The translations under genes were made by a program, and so were the position numbers. The notes below the pieces were generated by a model, which was not told the origin of the DNA, ran no database searches, and saw only the letters and a program-made list of their open reading frames with translations. From Saccharopolyspora kobensis (GTDB lineage Bacteria; Actinomycetota; Actinomycetes; Mycobacteriales; Pseudonocardiaceae), in the NCBI RefSeq assembly GCF_900108315.1, contig NZ_FNVB01000009.1:248001-312000 (forward strand): DNA of 64,000 bases, written 5' to 3'. This document shows, piece by piece, positions 17,015 to 26,440 of the stretch (position 1 is the stretch's first letter; each line of letters begins with the position of its first letter).

Positions 17015-17920
17015 GTGACCAGCTCTGATGTGCACCGCTCCGGATTCGCCTGCTTCGTCGGCCGCCCCAACGCGGGGAAGTCGACGCTGACGAACCGCCT
17101 GGTCGGCTCCAAGGTGGCGATCACCTCCAGCAAGCCGCAGACCACCAGGCACGCCATCCGCGGCATCGTGCACCGCCCGGACGCGCAGCTGATCATCGTC
17201 GACACCCCCGGCCTGCACCGCCCGCGCACCCTGCTCGGCAAGCGGCTCAACGACCTGGTCTACGAGACCTGGTCCGAGGTCGACGTGGTCGGGTTCTGCG
17301 TGCCCGCCGACCAGAAGGTCGGCCCGGGCGACCGGTTCATCGCCGAGCAGCTGAAGAAGGTGTCCCGCCGCACCCCGGTGCTGGGCGTGGTCACCAAGAC
17401 CGACCTGGTGCCCAAGGAGCAGGTGGCCCAGCAGCTGCTCGACCTGCAGCAGGTGATGGACTTCGCGGACCTGGTGCCGGTGTCGGCGAAGGACTCCTAC
17501 CAGGTCGACGTGCTCTCCGACCTGCTCGTGCAGCAGCTCCCGGAGGGCCCGCAGCTGTACCCGGACGGCGAGCTGACCGACGAGCCGGAGACCACCCTCA
17601 TCGCCGAGCTGATCCGCGAGGCCGCGCTGGAGGGCGTGCGCGACGAGCTGCCGCACTCGCTGGCGGTGACCATCGAGGAGATGATCCCGCGCGAGGACCG
17701 CGACGACCTGATCGACGTGCACGCGGTGGTCTACGTCGAGCGCTCCAGCCAGAAGTCGATCGTCATCGGCAAGGGCGGCGAGCGGCTGCGCGCGGTCGGC
17801 ACCCAGGCGCGCAAGCACATCCAGGCGCTGCTGGGCAGCAAGATCTACCTCGACCTGCACGTCAAGGTGGCCAAGGACTGGCAGCGCGATCCGCGGCAGC
17901 TGCGCAAACTGGGGTTCTGA
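17015..17920 (+). CDS. era: GTPase Era
   Basis: A 301-residue ribosome-assembly GTPase. G motifs: FVGRPNAGKSTLTNRLVG near residue 14, VDTPGLHRPR near 62, VTKTDLVPKE near 122 and VPVSAKD. A C-terminal KH domain follows (QKSIVIGKGGERLRAVG). It binds 16S rRNA near its 3' end. The GTG at 17015 (MTSSDVHRSGFACF) gives the usual Era length; longer frames run into palindromes. Confidence 0.96.
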   Translation: MTSSDVHRSGFACFVGRPNAGKSTLTNRLVGSKVAITSSKPQTTRHAIRGIVHRPDAQLIIVDTPGLHRPRTLLGKRLNDLVYETWSEVDVVGFCVPADQKVGPGDRFIAEQLKKVSRRTPVLGVVTKTDLVPKEQVAQQLLDLQQVMDFADLVPVSAKDSYQVDVLSDLLVQQLPEGPQLYPDGELTDEPETTLIAELIREAALEGVRDELPHSLAVTIEEMIPREDRDDLIDVHAVVYVERSSQKSIVIGKGGERLRAVGTQARKHIQALLGSKIYLDLHVKVAKDWQRDPRQLRKLGF

Positions 17921-18041
17921 TCACACATCGGCGACGGATTCGCCGGAACTGGCCTGCGATGCCCTGCGTCTCAGGTACGTTGCTGCCGGTCTTTGCGCTC
18001 AGCCGCAAGGCGGCTCTCGTGGAACTCTTTAAGGAATTGAC

Positions 18042-18461
18042 GTGACGAATCCCTATGGCGGCCCGCCTTCGGGTCCCAACCCGCAGCAGCCGTACGGCCA
18101 GCAGCCCGGTGGATACGGCCCGCCCTCGGGACCGATCCCCCAGCAGCCCTACGGTCAGCCCGCGCCCTACGGCCAGCCCGGTTACGGCGCCGCGCCGCCG
18201 AACAACAACATCGGCTGGGGCATCGGTTCGATCTTCCTCTGCTGGCCGTTCGCGATCCCGTCGCTGATCAAGGCCACCTCGGTGCAGAACCTGTGGGCCC
18301 AGGGCCAGTACCCGCAGGCCCAGGAGGCCGCGGACGAGGCCAAGAAGTGGGGCAAGATCGGCATCATCGTCGGTGCCTCCGGTTGGGCCCTGCTCATCCT
18401 GTTCTACGTGGTGGTGTTCGTCATCCTCGCCGCCACGGCGAGCAGCTACAGCAGCTACTGA
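18042..18461 (+). CDS. CD225/dispanin-family membrane protein, first copy
   Basis: A 139-residue protein. Residues 1-55 are a Pro/Gly/Gln/Tyr-rich tail with PYGQ repeats (QQPYGQQPGGYGPPSG). Then comes a dispanin core of two membrane segments (NNNIGWGIGSIFLCWPFAIP and GKIGIIVGASGWALLILFY) joined by a cytoplasmic loop QGQYPQAQEAADEAKKW. GTG at 18042 follows AAGGAATT. Dispanins in eukaryotes include IFITM proteins; bacterial functions are unknown. A near-identical core follows in the next gene, so this is a tandem duplication. Confidence 0.85.
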   Translation: MTNPYGGPPSGPNPQQPYGQQPGGYGPPSGPIPQQPYGQPAPYGQPGYGAAPPNNNIGWGIGSIFLCWPFAIPSLIKATSVQNLWAQGQYPQAQEAADEAKKWGKIGIIVGASGWALLILFYVVVFVILAATASSYSSY

Positions 18462-18470
18462 TCCACACCC

Positions 18471-18507
18471 ATGCCGTTGCGCGCGGAAACCCCGCTCGCA
18501 ACGGCAT
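18471..18507. terminator. Hairpin between the two CD225 genes
   Basis: Perfect 11-bp stem ATGCCGTTGCG / CGCAACGGCAT with a 15-base loop, nine bases after the first CD225 stop and 23 before the second gene's start. No T-run follows, so it may attenuate or stabilise rather than fully terminate. Confidence 0.55.
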
Positions 18508-18529
18508 GGTCGTACGAGGGGGAGAGAAC

Positions 18530-18919
18530 GTGAGCGAGCCGTCCGGGCCGGAACCGGTACCGCCGCAGGAACCGGCCGACCTGCCCGCACCGATGCCGCC
18601 GCCGTCCTCGTACGGGGCGCAGTTCGGCGTGGCGCCGATGCCGCTGAACAACAACCTGGGCTGGGCCATCGCGAGCCTGCTCATCTGCTGGCCGTTCGGG
18701 ATCCCGTCGCTGATCAAGGCCTTGCAGGTCAGCTCGCTGTGGTACCAGGGCCAGCACCCGCAGGCCCAGGCAGCAGCGGACGAGGCCAAGAAGTGGGGCA
18801 AGATCGGCGTCATCGTCGGGGCCTGCGGCTACGGCGCGATGGTCCTGCTGATGGTGCTCTACTTCGTCTTCATCTTCGTGATCATCGGTGCCAGCGTGAC
18901 CGCCGTGACGCAGCAATGA
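18530..18919 (+). CDS. CD225/dispanin-family membrane protein, second copy
   Basis: A 129-residue paralogue of the preceding gene. The N-terminal tail is shorter and Pro/Glu-rich (MSEPSGPEPVPPQEPADLPA). The core repeats almost residue for residue: NNNLGWAIASLLICWPFGIP, QGQHPQAQAAADEAKKWGKI and a second membrane helix GYGAMVLLMVLYFVFIFVII. GTG at 18530 has GAGGGGGAGAG just upstream. The stop overlaps the next ATG, so it is coupled to the DUF2752 gene. Confidence 0.85.
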   Translation: MSEPSGPEPVPPQEPADLPAPMPPPSSYGAQFGVAPMPLNNNLGWAIASLLICWPFGIPSLIKALQVSSLWYQGQHPQAQAAADEAKKWGKIGVIVGACGYGAMVLLMVLYFVFIFVIIGASVTAVTQQ

Positions 18920-19347
18920 CGACTCCACCGCACGCGGCCCGCATGCGCGCCATGCTGTTCCCGGCGGCCACGGTGCTCGTGGCCGGCGTCGGCGCGGCGG
19001 TGGTGCTGGCCGCGGACCCGACCTCCGACGCCGGCTTCCCGCTGCCGCCCTGCCCGGTCAAGCTGCTGACCGGGCTGGACTGCCCGGGCTGCGGCGTGAC
19101 GCGAATGATCTACAGCCTGCTCCACGGCGACGTGCTCACCGCGCTGCACTACAACGCGGCGGCGATGCTGTTCATCCCGTTCTTCCTGTGGACCTGGGGC
19201 GCCTGGGTGCTGGGCCGCTGGCGCGGTCGGCGGGTGGTCACCTGGGAGCAGTGGCGCTGGGCGCCGCACGTGGGACTGGTCCTGATCGCCATCTGGTCGG
19301 TGATCAGGAACCTCCCCTTCCCGCCGTTCGACGCGCTCTACGTCTAG
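18916..19347 (+). CDS. DUF2752 membrane protein
   Basis: A 143-residue protein with about three membrane segments. The DUF2752 signature LDCPGCGVTRMIYSLLHGDV is at residues 52-70, preceded by PCPVKLLTG. Function is unknown; the Cys pair may be a redox or metal site. ATG overlaps the second CD225 gene by four bases. Its TAG stop shares the palindrome CTAG (19344-19347) with the stop of the convergent DUF4190 gene. Confidence 0.82.
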   Translation: MTTPPHAARMRAMLFPAATVLVAGVGAAVVLAADPTSDAGFPLPPCPVKLLTGLDCPGCGVTRMIYSLLHGDVLTALHYNAAAMLFIPFFLWTWGAWVLGRWRGRRVVTWEQWRWAPHVGLVLIAIWSVIRNLPFPPFDALYV

Positions 19348-19706
19348 CTGTCGAAGCCTTCCTGCAGGTCCGCGCCGAGCACACCGGTGGCGGCGAGGAT
19401 CACGAAGGTGAGCAGCAGCGCCCACGCCGCGAACAGCGACCAGCCGACGATGATGCCGGTCAGCGCCATGCTGCGGTTGGTGTAGGCCTGCGGATCCCGG
19501 TTGATCTCGCGCAGCGACACGTGCCCGAGGATCGCGCCGATCGGCCCGATGAGCAGCGCGCCGTAGCAGGTGAAGATCGATGCCAGCGAGACGCACATCG
19601 ATGCGATCGCCATGCCGTTGTTGCGCGGCATCGGCGGGTAGCCGCCCATGCCGTAGGGCTGCGGCGTCTGGTAGTAGGAGTTGTTCGGGTCGTACGGGTA
19701 GGTCAT
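19344..19706 (-). CDS. DUF4190-domain membrane protein
   Basis: A 120-residue protein. The N-terminal 30 residues are Pro/Tyr-rich (MTYPYDPNNSYYQTPQPYG). The DUF4190 core has two membrane helices (GMAIASMCVSLASIFTCYGA, LTGIIVGWSLFAAWALLL) and the loop GAILGHVSLREINRDPQAY. Function is unknown. It is convergent with DUF2752 and divergent from recO. The start is ATG at 19706, just after TTCCTCTTC, whose complement GAAGAGGAA serves as ribosome site. Confidence 0.83.
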   Translation of the reverse strand: MTYPYDPNNSYYQTPQPYGMGGYPPMPRNNGMAIASMCVSLASIFTCYGALLIGPIGAILGHVSLREINRDPQAYTNRSMALTGIIVGWSLFAAWALLLTFVILAATGVLGADLQEGFDS

Positions 19707-19822
19707 CCGTTCCTCTTCAGCTCGTCCGGTTCGCAAATGGGACGTTCGGGACGGCGAACCGGATCCCCCGAATCCTTCGCCTTGCCCGCGAGGTGCTCGC
19801 ACGGAGGTGCGACGATGGGGGC

Positions 19823-20620
19823 GTGAGCCTCTACCGGGATACCGCTGTCGTGCTGCGGGTGCAGAAGCTGGGTGAGGCGGATCGGATCATAACCCTGCTG
19901 ACCCGCCGCTACGGCAAGGTGCGGGCGGTGGCCAAGGGCGTGCGCCGGACCACCTCGCGGTTCGGCGCCCGCGTCGAGCCGTTCTGCCACGTCGACGTGC
20001 AGCTCTACACCGGTCGCACGCTCGACGTGATCACCCAGGTGCAGACCGTGGACGCCTTCGGCCTGCACATCGTCGACGACTACCAGCGCTACACCTCGGC
20101 CTGCGCCGTCCTGGAGACGGTGGACCGGTTGGCCGCCGAGGAGGGCGAACCGGTGCTGCGGCTCTACCTGCTGGCCATCGGCGCGCTGCGGGCGCTGGCC
20201 GGCCGCGAGCGCGACTCCTCGCAGGTGCTCGACGCGTTCCTGCTGCGCGCGATGTCGTTCGCCGGGTGGGCCCCGGCGCTGTCGGAGTGCGCGCGGTGCG
20301 GCGAGTCCGGGCCGCACGCGGCGTTCAACGTGCAGGCCGGTGGCGCGGTGTGCGTGCGCTGCCGCCCGGCCGGTTCGGTGCGGCCGTCCGCGCACACGCT
20401 GCCGCTGATGGAGGCGCTGCTGCAAGGTGACTGGGCCGGCGCGGAGCGGGCGGAGCAGTCGGCCCGCCGCGAGGGCAGCGGGCTGATCGCCGCGCACCTG
20501 CAGTGGCACATGGAGCGCCAGCTGCGCTCGTTGCCGCTGGTCGAGCGGACCGTCCCCGAGCTGATCCGGGAGCGTGCGGCGGAAGCCGCGCTGGTCGGCA
20601 CCGCCGAGGACGGGCGCTGA
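19823..20620 (+). CDS. recO: DNA repair protein RecO
   Basis: A 265-residue RecF-pathway recombination mediator. The N-terminal OB fold has SLYRDTAVVLRVQKLGEADR and KVRAVAKGVRRTTSRFGARV; the zinc finger C-x2-C...C-x2-C is in CARCGESGPHAAFN and CVRCRPAGS. RecO loads RecA onto SSB-coated gaps with RecR. GTG at 19823 is chosen by alignment of the N-terminus. It runs into uppS after 69 bases, as in mycobacteria. Confidence 0.95.
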   Translation: MSLYRDTAVVLRVQKLGEADRIITLLTRRYGKVRAVAKGVRRTTSRFGARVEPFCHVDVQLYTGRTLDVITQVQTVDAFGLHIVDDYQRYTSACAVLETVDRLAAEEGEPVLRLYLLAIGALRALAGRERDSSQVLDAFLLRAMSFAGWAPALSECARCGESGPHAAFNVQAGGAVCVRCRPAGSVRPSAHTLPLMEALLQGDWAGAERAEQSARREGSGLIAAHLQWHMERQLRSLPLVERTVPELIRERAAEAALVGTAEDGR

Positions 20621-20689
20621 ACTGTTGATCGACGCGTGCGGGGACAATGTGGTCCGCACGCTCAGCAGTCCGAAGAGGAGAAGCCAGTT

Positions 20690-21523
20690 ATGTTGCGACG
20701 CCGTGGGCGGGGCAAGGACGACCCGAGCGTTCGGGCACCCGACCCGCACGCCTCGGGGGAGAAGCCGCCGGCGCTGCCCGCCGAGTTCGTGCCCAACCAC
20801 GTCGCGGTCGTGATGGACGGCAACGGCCGGTGGGCCAACGAGCGCGGACTGCCCCGCATCGAGGGGCACAAGCGCGGCGAGGCCGTCGTGCTGGAGCTGG
20901 CCCGCGGGGCGATCGAGCTCGGCGTCAAGTGGCTGTCGCTGTACGCCTTCTCCACCGAGAACTGGAAGCGCAGCCCGGACGAGGTGCGGTTCCTGATGGG
21001 CTTCAACCGCGACGTGATCGCGCGGCGCGTCGACGAGCTCGACGAGATGGGTGTGCGGGTGCGCTGGGCCGGGCGTAAGCCGAAGCTGTGGCGCAGCGTG
21101 GTCAACCAGCTGCAGGACGCCGAAGAGCGCACGAAGAACAACGAGGTCATGAATCTGACCATGTGCGTGAACTACGGTGGGCGGGCCGAGGTCGGCGACG
21201 CGGCGCGGGAGATCGCGCGGCTGGCCGCGGCGGGGAAGATCAATCCGGAGCGGGTCGACGAGCGCACCATCGCGAAGTACCTGTACCAGCCGGAGATGCC
21301 GGACGTGGACCTGTTCATCCGGCCCTCCGGGGAGCGGCGGACGTCGAACTTCATGCTCTGGCAGTCCGCCTACGCGGAGTTCGTCTTCCAGGACACGCTG
21401 TTCCCCGACGTGGACCGACGGCACCTGTGGCAGGCGTGCGAGGAGTACGCGCGCCGCGACCGGCGGTTCGGCGGGGCCATCGACCGGGCGGCGAACGCCG
21501 AATCCGCCCAGGAGGGCAATTGA
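20690..21523 (+). CDS. uppS: Long-chain cis-prenyl diphosphate synthase (UppS type)
   Basis: A 277-residue cis-prenyltransferase that makes the decaprenyl or undecaprenyl carrier for cell-wall synthesis. Motifs: [20 protein letters not shown] with the catalytic Asp near residue 42, [23 protein letters not shown], and the C-terminal [20 protein letters not shown]. In actinobacteria this locus encodes the Z-decaprenyl synthase. ATG at 20690 is preceded by GAAGAGGAGAAG. Its stop overlaps the next ATG (TGATG). Confidence 0.95.
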   Translation: MLRRRGRGKDDPSVRAPDPHASGEKPPALPAEFVPNHVAVVMDGNGRWANERGLPRIEGHKRGEAVVLELARGAIELGVKWLSLYAFSTENWKRSPDEVRFLMGFNRDVIARRVDELDEMGVRVRWAGRKPKLWRSVVNQLQDAEERTKNNEVMNLTMCVNYGGRAEVGDAAREIARLAAAGKINPERVDERTIAKYLYQPEMPDVDLFIRPSGERRTSNFMLWQSAYAEFVFQDTLFPDVDRRHLWQACEEYARRDRRFGGAIDRAANAESAQEGN

Positions 21524-21954
21524 TGACCCAGGAGGCTGCTACCACGGCGCGGTTGATGACCGCGGCGAAGGAAGCACTGGAGACCTACCACGACGTGCAC
21601 GTCGACGACGACGGCGCGCTCACCTTCCGGCACTCCGAGGTGCCGTGCGCGGTGCAGGCGATGCAGCTCGCCGAGGGGCTGACCGTGCTGAGCCTGACCT
21701 GCGTGGTCGCTTGGGACCTCCCGGCGACCGACGAGCTCGCCCAGTCGGTCGCGGAGCGGGCCGGGCAGGGGCTGTTCGGCACGCTGGGCGTGGTCCGCAC
21801 CGAGCGGGGCATGGACGTGACGCTGCGCTACGCCTTCCCGGCGGAGGGCATGGCACCGGCGCCGCTGGGCACGCTGCTGATGCTCGTCGTCGCGACGGCG
21901 TCCCAGCTGCGCACGGAGCTCTTGACCGAGCCCGAGGGCACCGGGGCCCCGTAG
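21523..21954 (+). CDS. YbjN-like conserved protein downstream of uppS
   Basis: A 143-residue soluble protein, [20 protein letters not shown] then TFRHSEVPCAVQAMQLAEGL, resembling the YbjN / type III chaperone-like fold. It occupies the place of a conserved hypothetical gene downstream of uppS in M. tuberculosis (Rv2360c, as I recall). It overlaps uppS by one base and probably shares its transcript, which may end at the palindrome eight bases after its stop. Confidence 0.75.
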   Translation: MTQEAATTARLMTAAKEALETYHDVHVDDDGALTFRHSEVPCAVQAMQLAEGLTVLSLTCVVAWDLPATDELAQSVAERAGQGLFGTLGVVRTERGMDVTLRYAFPAEGMAPAPLGTLLMLVVATASQLRTELLTEPEGTGAP

Positions 21955-21961
21955 CCACGAT

Positions 21962-22005
21962 GCGATTTCAATGGAAATCAGACGTCTGATTTCCATTGAA
22001 ATCGC
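21962..22005. repeat. Perfect 44-bp palindrome of the TTCAATGGAAATC family, copy 3
   Basis: GCGATTTCAATGGAAATCAGAC and its exact complement form a loopless 44-bp palindrome beginning eight bases after the stop of the YbjN-like gene. Identical to the inner 44 bases of copy 2. The position favours termination of the recO-uppS transcript. Confidence 0.85.
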
Positions 22006-22090
22006 GGCCCACTGCCCCCTTCGGGGGATGCGTCGGTGTGTTGGGTTGCCGTGCTCGACCAGCGGTGACGGGTCTTCGCAGCCGCCTTAG

Positions 22091-22118
22091 CGCACTAGTG
22101 CGAACGATTATCAGTTCG
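22091..22118. promoter_or_regulatory. Candidate zinc-regulator operator before the permease operon
   Basis: Two adjoining palindromes: CGCACTAGTGCG (22091-22102, perfect) and CGAACGATTATCAGTTCG (22101-22118, imperfect). The second has the GATTATC core common to Fur/Zur boxes. It lies 19 bases before the permease GTG, and a Zur-like gene sits just downstream of this operon. Assignment to Zur is inference. Confidence 0.5.
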
Positions 22119-22136
22119 AACTGGCACGATGGGCGG

Positions 22137-23138
22137 GTGACCGAGATCGCCGATCCGCCGCGCGTGCGGCGGCCCCTGATCACCTCCCTGGAGGTGCTCT
22201 GCGTCCTGATCGTGCTCGCCGCGGTGTTCCAGTCGCAGGTGACCGCGCTGCTGGACGTGCCCGCGCTGCGCACCGGCTCGACGGTGTTCGTCGCGGTCTG
22301 CGTGCAGGCCATGCCGTTCCTGGTGCTCGGCGTGCTGGTCAGCGGGCTGATCGCGGCGTTCGTCCCACCGGACGCGCTGCGCCGCGTGCTGCCCGTCAAA
22401 CCCGGTGCGGCGGTGCCGGTCGCCGGGATCGCGGGCGTCGCGCTGCCGGGGTGCGAGTGCGCTTCGGTGCCGGTCGCGCGCCGCTTGATGCAGCAGGGCG
22501 TCGCGCCCGCCGCGGCGCTGGCGTTCCTGCTGGCCGCGCCGGCGATCAACCCGATCGTCCTGGTCTCCACCGCGGTCGCGTTCCCCGGCGAACCGCGGAT
22601 GGTGCTGGCCAGGTTCCTCGGCTCGCTGCTGACGGCCTGCGCGATGGGCTGGCTCTGGGCGCGGCTGGGCAAGGCGGAGTGGCTGGCCGAGCGCGCGCTG
22701 CGCCGGGTCGAAGCGCGGCCCGGCGGCAGCCGCTGGGTGGTGTTCGCCGAGTCCGCGCGGCACGACCTGGTCGAGGCCGGTGGCTTCCTGGTGCTGGGCG
22801 GTCTGACGTCGGCGGTGTTCAACGTCCTGGTGCCCGCCGAGTGGCTGGATTCGCTGGCCGGTCAGCTCCTGCTCGGCGTGCTGGTCATGGCCGTGCTCGC
22901 GGTGGTGCTGGCGCTGTGCAGCGAGGCCGATGCGTTCGTGGTGGCGTCGATGCCCGGCCTGCCGCTGATCCCGAAGCTGGTGTTCCTGGTGGTGGGCCCC
23001 GCGGTGGACCTGAAGCTGATCGCGCTGCAGTCCGGCGCCTTCGGCCGCGGCTTCGCCGCCCGCTTCGCCCCGGTGACGTTCGTGGTCGCGATCGCCTGCG
23101 CCGTCGGCGTCGGCGCCGTGCTGCTAGGAGGTTCGTGA
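22137..23138 (+). CDS. Permease of the YraQ/ArsP (DUF318) family
   Basis: A 333-residue membrane protein with about eight helices in two halves. The family motif PGCECASVPVARRLMQQGV is near residue 102, then AAPAINPIVLVSTAVAFP; the second half has LCSEADAFVVASMP. This family exports or moves metal-related solutes and is often paired with a TIGR03943 protein, as here. GTG at 22137; the stop overlaps the partner's ATG. The neighbouring metal regulators suggest a zinc or other divalent-metal role. Confidence 0.85.
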   Translation: MTEIADPPRVRRPLITSLEVLCVLIVLAAVFQSQVTALLDVPALRTGSTVFVAVCVQAMPFLVLGVLVSGLIAAFVPPDALRRVLPVKPGAAVPVAGIAGVALPGCECASVPVARRLMQQGVAPAAALAFLLAAPAINPIVLVSTAVAFPGEPRMVLARFLGSLLTACAMGWLWARLGKAEWLAERALRRVEARPGGSRWVVFAESARHDLVEAGGFLVLGGLTSAVFNVLVPAEWLDSLAGQLLLGVLVMAVLAVVLALCSEADAFVVASMPGLPLIPKLVFLVVGPAVDLKLIALQSGAFGRGFAARFAPVTFVVAIACAVGVGAVLLGGS

Positions 23139-23836
23139 TGCGCCGGGAGACCCAGAACCTGCTGTTGCTGCTGCTCGGCGGCGCGCTGCTGAAGATCGCG
23201 CTGGGCGGCAGCTACCTGCGCTACGTCAAGCCCTCGCTGTTCCCGTGGCTGCTGGTGTCGGGCGCGGTCATGATCGGGCTCGCGGCCTTCGCCATCGTCC
23301 GCGACATCCGGGCCGGGGGCCCCGGGCACCACGAGCACGACACGCGCAGCCCGTGGCTGTTGCTGCTGCCGGTGTTCGCGATCTTCCTGGTGGCCCCGCC
23401 CGCGCTGGGCTCGGACTCGGTCACCCGGGACCGCGCCGCGGCACCGCAGGCCCCGGCCGAACCGCTGTTCCCGGAGCTGCCGCCGGAGCAGGCCCCGCTG
23501 CTGAGCGCCTCGGAGTTCATCACCCGGGTGATCTGGGACGACAGCGGATCGCTCAACGGCCGGACGGTCCGCCTGCAGGGCTTCGTGGTGCACCCGACGC
23601 CGGAGACGACGCAGCTCGCGCGCATGCGCATCACCTGCTGCGCCGCCGACGCGGCACCGGTGAAGATCGACCTGGCCGGGGCGCCGCAGGCGGCGCAGCT
23701 CCCGGCGGACACCTGGATCGAGGTGGCGGTCCGCCTGCGCCCGGGCACGGCCACCGAGTCCAACGACTACGTCCCCACCGTGGACGTGCTCGCGCTCCGC
23801 ACGATCCCGGCCCCGCCGGACACCTACGAGTACTGA
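23138..23836 (+). CDS. TIGR03943/DUF1980-family permease partner
   Basis: A 232-residue protein. Two N-terminal membrane helices (NLLLLLLGGALLKIALGG and FPWLLVSGAVMIGLAAFAIV) and a third near residue 75 precede an extracytoplasmic domain with GRTVRLQGFVVH and ARMRITCCAADAAPVKID, the Cys pair typical of the family. AGGAGG stands seven bases before the ATG at 23138. It is coupled to the DUF318 permease. The pair is a metal-linked transport module in many Gram-positives (from memory). A His-rich patch GHHEHD lies in the loop. Confidence 0.82.
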   Translation: MRRETQNLLLLLLGGALLKIALGGSYLRYVKPSLFPWLLVSGAVMIGLAAFAIVRDIRAGGPGHHEHDTRSPWLLLLPVFAIFLVAPPALGSDSVTRDRAAAPQAPAEPLFPELPPEQAPLLSASEFITRVIWDDSGSLNGRTVRLQGFVVHPTPETTQLARMRITCCAADAAPVKIDLAGAPQAAQLPADTWIEVAVRLRPGTATESNDYVPTVDVLALRTIPAPPDTYEY

Positions 23837-23842
23837 CCGAGG

Positions 23843-24259
23843 TCAGCCCGCGCAGTCGGGGCAGGTGCCGATGATCTCCACGGTGTGGCTGACATCGGTG
23901 AAGCCGTGCTCCTGGCCGATGCGCTCCGCCCAGTTCTCCACCGGCGGATCGGACACCTCGACGGTCCGGCCGCAGTGCCGGCACACCAGGTGATGGTGGT
24001 GGTGGCTGGAGCACCGCCGGTACACCGATTCGCCCGACGGGTTGCGCAGCACGTCGACCTCGCCCGCGTCGGCCAGGGTCTGCAGGGTCCGGTAGACCGT
24101 GGTCAGCCCGATTCCCTCGCCCTGCCGCCGCAGCTCCTCGTGCAGCTCTTGCGCCGAGCGGAAGTCGTCGACCTGGTCGAGCAGGTTCGACACCGCCGCT
24201 CGCTGCTTGGTGGCCCGCAGTCCCGGTACCCCGACCGCAGGGCCCTCACCGGTGGTCAC
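23843..24259 (-). CDS. zur: Fur-family zinc uptake regulator
   Basis: A 138-residue Fur-family repressor. The winged helix has GLRATKQRAAVSNLLDQ and LTTVYRTLQTLADAGEVD; metal-binding residues are in SSHHHHHLVCRHCGRTVEV and the C-terminal TCPDCAG. Two C-x2-C pairs give the structural zinc site. Pairing with an ArsR/SmtB gene next to glyS matches the mycobacterial smtB-zur operon, so Zur is preferred over Fur. GTG at 24259 overlaps the stop of the upstream regulator (GTGA). It would repress zinc uptake genes when zinc is bound. Confidence 0.88.
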   Translation of the reverse strand: MTTGEGPAVGVPGLRATKQRAAVSNLLDQVDDFRSAQELHEELRRQGEGIGLTTVYRTLQTLADAGEVDVLRNPSGESVYRRCSSHHHHHLVCRHCGRTVEVSDPPVENWAERIGQEHGFTDVSHTVEIIGTCPDCAG

Positions 24260-24729
24260 GCTGTCTCCGTCTCCTGTCCGCCGTCGGATTCGGTGGAGCG
24301 CACCGCCGCCGGTCCGCGCGACCGGGCTCCGGAGGTCTCCTCCGCGTGCGTGGCGGCGTCCACCACGATGTGCGCCAAGTGCTCGTCGACGAGCCGGTAG
24401 ACGACCTCCCGGCCGTGCCGCTCGCCGTGCACGACCCCGGCCGACTTCAGCACCCGCAGGTGCTGGCTGATCAGCGGCTGGGCGACGCCGAGGGCGTCGA
24501 CCAGCTCGTGCACGCAGCGCTCGGAGGTCCGCAGCTGCAGGACGATGGCGATCCGCACCGGGGCGGCCAGCGCCCGCAGCAGCTCACCGGCCTCCACCAG
24601 GACCTGCTGGTCCCACAGCGGCGCCGGGTGCGCGTCCCGGTCCGGGGAGTGCACGTGGTCCTCGGGGCGCTCCAGACCGGGCCGCGCGGTCGGCTGGGCC
24701 GGCTCGGCATCCGGGCTGATAGCGGGCAT
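24256..24729 (-). CDS. ArsR/SmtB-family metal-sensing repressor
   Basis: A 157-residue repressor with a long His/Asp-rich N-terminus (HVHSPDRDAHPAPLWDQQV) and the ArsR winged helix: LRALAAPVRIAIVLQL, RCVHELVDALGVAQPLISQH and HLRVLKSAGVVHGER. DEHLAHIVVDAATHAEE is the alpha5 zinc site (D-x-H...H-x2-E). This points to zinc sensing of the SmtB/CzrA type. ATG at 24729 is preceded by GAGAGGAACCG. It forms an operon with zur, so the pair likely coordinates zinc efflux and uptake control. Confidence 0.88.
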   Translation of the reverse strand: MPAISPDAEPAQPTARPGLERPEDHVHSPDRDAHPAPLWDQQVLVEAGELLRALAAPVRIAIVLQLRTSERCVHELVDALGVAQPLISQHLRVLKSAGVVHGERHGREVVYRLVDEHLAHIVVDAATHAEETSGARSRGPAAVRSTESDGGQETETA

Positions 24730-24943
24730 CGGTTCCTCTCCGAGGTGTCTTGGCGCGGGGCCGTCGCGCCGCGCCGTCGCGCGGTGGCGCTCCACGCACC
24801 CATCCTACGGGTAACACACTTACGGTCGATCGCATCGACACCACGGCCCGGGCGCACGCTCGCCGCGCCGCGATCGGTACGCTGGGAAACTCCAGCCCGA
24901 CCAGCTGGTTCGACTCATCCAGCGAATGATTTCCGGAGTTAAC

Positions 24944-26329
<1,386 letters not shown>

Positions 26330-26354
26330 GACCGTTCCAGTTCACCCGGCGGGG

Positions 26355-26372
26355 ATCTCCGCCGGCGGAGAT
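26355..26372. terminator. Palindrome after glyS
   Basis: Perfect 18-bp palindrome ATCTCCGCCGGCGGAGAT, 26 bases after the glyS stop, flanked by further CGGCGG/CCG complement. No T-run. A weak terminator or an operator for the downstream gene are both possible. Confidence 0.4.
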
Positions 26373-26440
26373 GCCGAGCGGTGCCCGGGTCGGCCGGCCG
26401 ATCCGGGCACCGGCCCCGAAGTTCTGCGAGGTTTGCCCGC

